From Symsagittifera roscoffensis (taxonomy: Eukaryota; Xenacoelomorpha; Acoela; Convolutidae): 64,000 nucleotides of DNA. Below, one piece after another: positions 61,261 to 64,000 of the stretch (positions are counted from its first letter, which is position 1; every line of letters begins with the position of its first letter). A program made the position numbers and the translations under genes. The notes under the pieces were generated by a model, which saw only the letters and a program-made list of their open reading frames with translations, was not told the origin of the DNA and searched no databases. The stretch is taken from NCBI RefSeq assembly GCF_963678635.1, contig NC_087063.1, forward strand, positions 24,246,701-24,310,700, in the 5' to 3' direction.

Positions 61261-64000
61261 AAAAACGAACATCGATTTCAGTATACCCATTTTTTTAAAC
61301 AAAAATTCAAGATGCAGACAACCCAAACAACCGCTGTGGCACAACCACAGTGGTAAACTATTTTTTATGGAATAACTTCCATATAGTTGTCAATACTTCC
61401 GACAAGCCATGTTTTTTTATTCGCAGGAAAAAAATGCAAAACAATTTCTTAAATTAAAACAAAGATCAAAAAAAAAGTTACAGTTTTGGAAACCTTGATA
61501 GGCTGTATCAATTTATTGAATCAAAAAGATATGAGTATTTTCTGCAGAAATCTATCGCCAAACATATAAACTTTCCGTTGTTGATCAGAACAATACATTT
61601 TTTGAGCTTAATTGGCTCTTTTGGGTTTCTTTGTATTTCATTAAACTTTTTTCCAGTTTTCCTAAATAAAAAATTAGTAATTCACAAAAAAATACTCTAA
61701 AACTTGTTGAGTATGGATAAAACAATGTGCATATGCGAGTCTCCAAAAAAAAAATTTCTGTTTTGCTAGAAATATAAAACTTGTTTTTTATCAAAAAAAA
61801 AGTGGACGCTACCAAACCCACGAAAAACATACTTATGCTGAAAACAAAGTTTAAATAAGTAATCAACAAATCAAGAACGCAAGCTTCTATGGGATATCAC
61901 AACCAAACACTCGAATAATTTTTTAAAAGAAGATAAGGTTGAACTAGTTCAGGATATCAACCTGAAATTGACTCTCCTAAAAGAAATGTTTTCCAACCAA
62001 TTTTGTTAATTTATGTGAAGGATACATTTTTTTTCGAAAAACAATTCTCGACTTTTTGTGGTGTTTGGTTGTTTGAATTATTAGTCAAACTTTTTTAGAT
62101 TGGAAAAAAAAGAGCAAATTTCAAACACTTTTTGTGAGCGTTTGTTTGTGAGCTTTTGTTTGGAACACATAAGATGCATCAATTTTATCTACATCCTACA
62201 GGATAGCCTCCCTGATAAAATTTCTTGCCTGATAACCTCTTATTTCATAATTCTTGCAAGTTAACTTCATTCTCTCAAGATTATTTGCGTTTTTTAATTC
62301 GAATAATGTTTTGATACTCTGCCTGTGGTCAGTTCTGCATCCTCCGTCTCTATCTCTAGCCGCCCCCCAATTCCCTCTTTTCTTTTAACTTTTTAGTCAT
62401 TAAAGTTTTGGTGTTGTTAATTCCTACTCCCACTGCCCGGACAAAAAAACTTATCGACGGCCACAATGATGGTTGTGCATCTAGATGATTTGAGTTTATT
62501 CTTCCCGCTGTGTTTACTCTTGTTCACCGTCTGTTCTGGTCTCATGCATCTTCTTCTCTGTTCTCTCTTCTCAAGTCTATTCTCACTTCTCAAGTTCATC
62601 TTGTCTTAGGTCAACTTTTAGATCAGTTACGCTGTGTTCATTCTGCGAGAAGGCGTCGTCGTCTTTGATTATCTGCAGATCTAGATCTCTTTCTATTTTC
62701 CTCAGTCACCAAAATCTTGCAAAATTTTGCGAGAGAAGCTTCCTTGATCAGCTAGGGTAGGTATTCTTAATTCTCAATTACCCGAATTGAAAAAAAACTA
62801 TATGACCAGGCGTCAAAAAACAGCTTCTTAACTAGTTTTGCGCTAATATTTGTTGCTAGCCAACGAAACGGTTCCAGCAAATCTTTAGGAAGAAAAACTG
62901 GCTCTTTTTTCTTCCCCCGTCACCTCACACGAGCTTCAATATATTAGTGTAACGAGTGGTTTTACGAGGTTGATTTTGAAGATCAAATATGTTTGTCATG
63001 GCCTTATTAGTCACGACCTGTATGTAAATTTTTGTAACAATCGGACAATGTGGTCAACAAATTTGCTTGTAAAAGTTTGCAGGTGGGAGGGGGAAAGGAA
63101 AAAGAGCCGAAAAACTACTCCGACTTATGAACAGGATCTTCATAGGCAGGTATGCGACTTATGACCAGGATTTTCATAGGCAGGTATGTTTTCTCTAAAA
63201 CTTGTACAAGTCTCAGGTATGTTCACAAAATATTTTGAAGGTCACAAAATATTTATTCGTCAAAAAAAATATGACCGTTTTTGAAGCTGAGCAAAACAAA
63301 TTTTTGCGTTTTTTTTGTCGTTTTACGCGCTATAGAACTGTCAATGTTAACGCTTTTTGCGTTACGAATGAATTCGCAAGTCTAAAACTTATTAGACTTT
63401 GAATAAAGATATTTCAATTTTCGACCCGACTACAACTGGCTGTGATATCTTACGGCCTAAAAAAATATTTCAAGTATCGACCCGACTAAATCCTTCAAAT
63501 TAAGTTCATCAGCATTTTTGTTTTCAATTTTCGTCATTTAACAAAATTAAAACATTGTAAATTTTTGTCCAGTACTTGCATGATGAATGGGATTTTAAAA
63601 AGGTTTGTAAGGTTATCACAATGCAATAAAAACTTTTATGGTTAACAAACCAACAATTGTGGACAGATTTATTTTTCACATACTTTACATCACCCATTTA
63701 ATACCTATTATAATACAAAAAAAAACTTTGAAAAAAAAAATTTTGAAATGTGTGAGGGCTGGGGTGTGTAAAAAGCCAAAAATTTTGCCAAAAAATTAAT
63801 TGGGCGTATATAGTTCATATTTATACAGAATCATTTTCAGATTTAATAGATGCTTCGGGAGGGTATTCTACGGTAGGTCACTTAGGGCGGGGATGGGGGG
63901 GGGGGGGCTTAGATTGTACGGTTGATCTTGCCGAGTTGTCAGTTGTTCAGTTGTAAACAGGAGACATCCGCTTTCTGTATAAAAATCTCATAAAGCGATT
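61261..64000 (+). repeat. Dispersed direct repeat block, copy 2
   Basis: Matches 28859-31388 to the window edge. It has an extra segment of about 280 bp near 61614-61890 beginning GGCTCTTTTGGG, and lacks about 75 bp present in copy 1. The 60-codon minus-strand frame of copy 1 is kept at 62417-62599 with a few substitutions. Confidence 0.85.
62900..63108 (+). mobile_element. hAT-like MITE, inside block copy 2
   Basis: Same position and same exact 8-bp duplication (GAAAAACT at 62892-62899 and 63109-63116) as the MITE at 30315-30520, so it was inserted before the block was duplicated. Confidence 0.8.

Overview
The window is nuclear DNA from an AT-rich multicellular animal. Genes have GT-AG introns, several only about 0.2-0.3 kb long, and the DNA between them is mostly transposable elements and their remains. 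The mix (Ty3/gypsy, BEL/Pao, a LINE with a C-terminal nuclease, Polinton-type DNA polymerase B, MULE and hAT-like MITEs) fits an invertebrate. I cannot assign a phylum. Two 200-N gaps (28545-28744, 61061-61260) mark scaffold joins.

Layout. 1-1442 (-) is an uninterrupted gag-protease fragment of one Ty3/gypsy element. 2641-28041 (-) holds nine phased exons of a host gene whose protein resembles the vertebrate C3orf20 / FAM194-domain family. Its last intron, about 218 bp before insertion, now carries a 17,492-bp LTR element (3018-20509, + strand). 28859-31388 and 61261-64000 are two copies of one dispersed block, each with a hAT-like MITE inside. 31335-34330 (-) is a decayed FLYWCH/MULE-type transposase cut by a foldback repeat. 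36.0-42.4 kb is a tandem array with units of roughly 0.7-0.95 kb. A LINE (42368-46418, -) interrupts it. 46.4-50.2 kb has more array and direct repeats, and 50.4-51.0 kb a GTCTGGACATG-rich inverted/tandem repeat. 51.3-55.3 kb is a dead DNA polymerase B, 55.9-58.7 kb (-) a dead BEL/Pao pol, and 58.9-59.9 kb a cluster of four MITE copies. 60.06-60.68 kb has two exons of a trypsin-like protease. 60736-61060 is a diverged LTR plus primer-binding site of the same family as the 17.5-kb element.

The 17.5-kb element is the most interesting object. It has 410-bp TG...CA LTRs differing at one base, a 4-bp target duplication (CTCC), a tRNA-like primer site two bases after the LTR, and a 1.3-kb leader with a 60-bp tandem repeat. 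Its coding order is: a small basic ORF, gag (in pieces), pol, two tiny hydrophobic ORFs, a 377-codon frame with no ATG, an envelope-like glycoprotein in two frames, and two unknown ORFs of 271 and 304 residues. Pol has protease, reverse transcriptase, RNase H and the integrase C-terminal GPY domain, but not the integrase zinc-binding and DDE core. Near-identical LTRs imply recent insertion, so either a helper mobilised this defective copy or some breaks are assembly errors. The extra genes, tight stop-start overlaps, strong G-depletion of the + strand and the second family member at 60.7 kb suggest a little-described lineage of very large, virus-like Ty3/gypsy elements.
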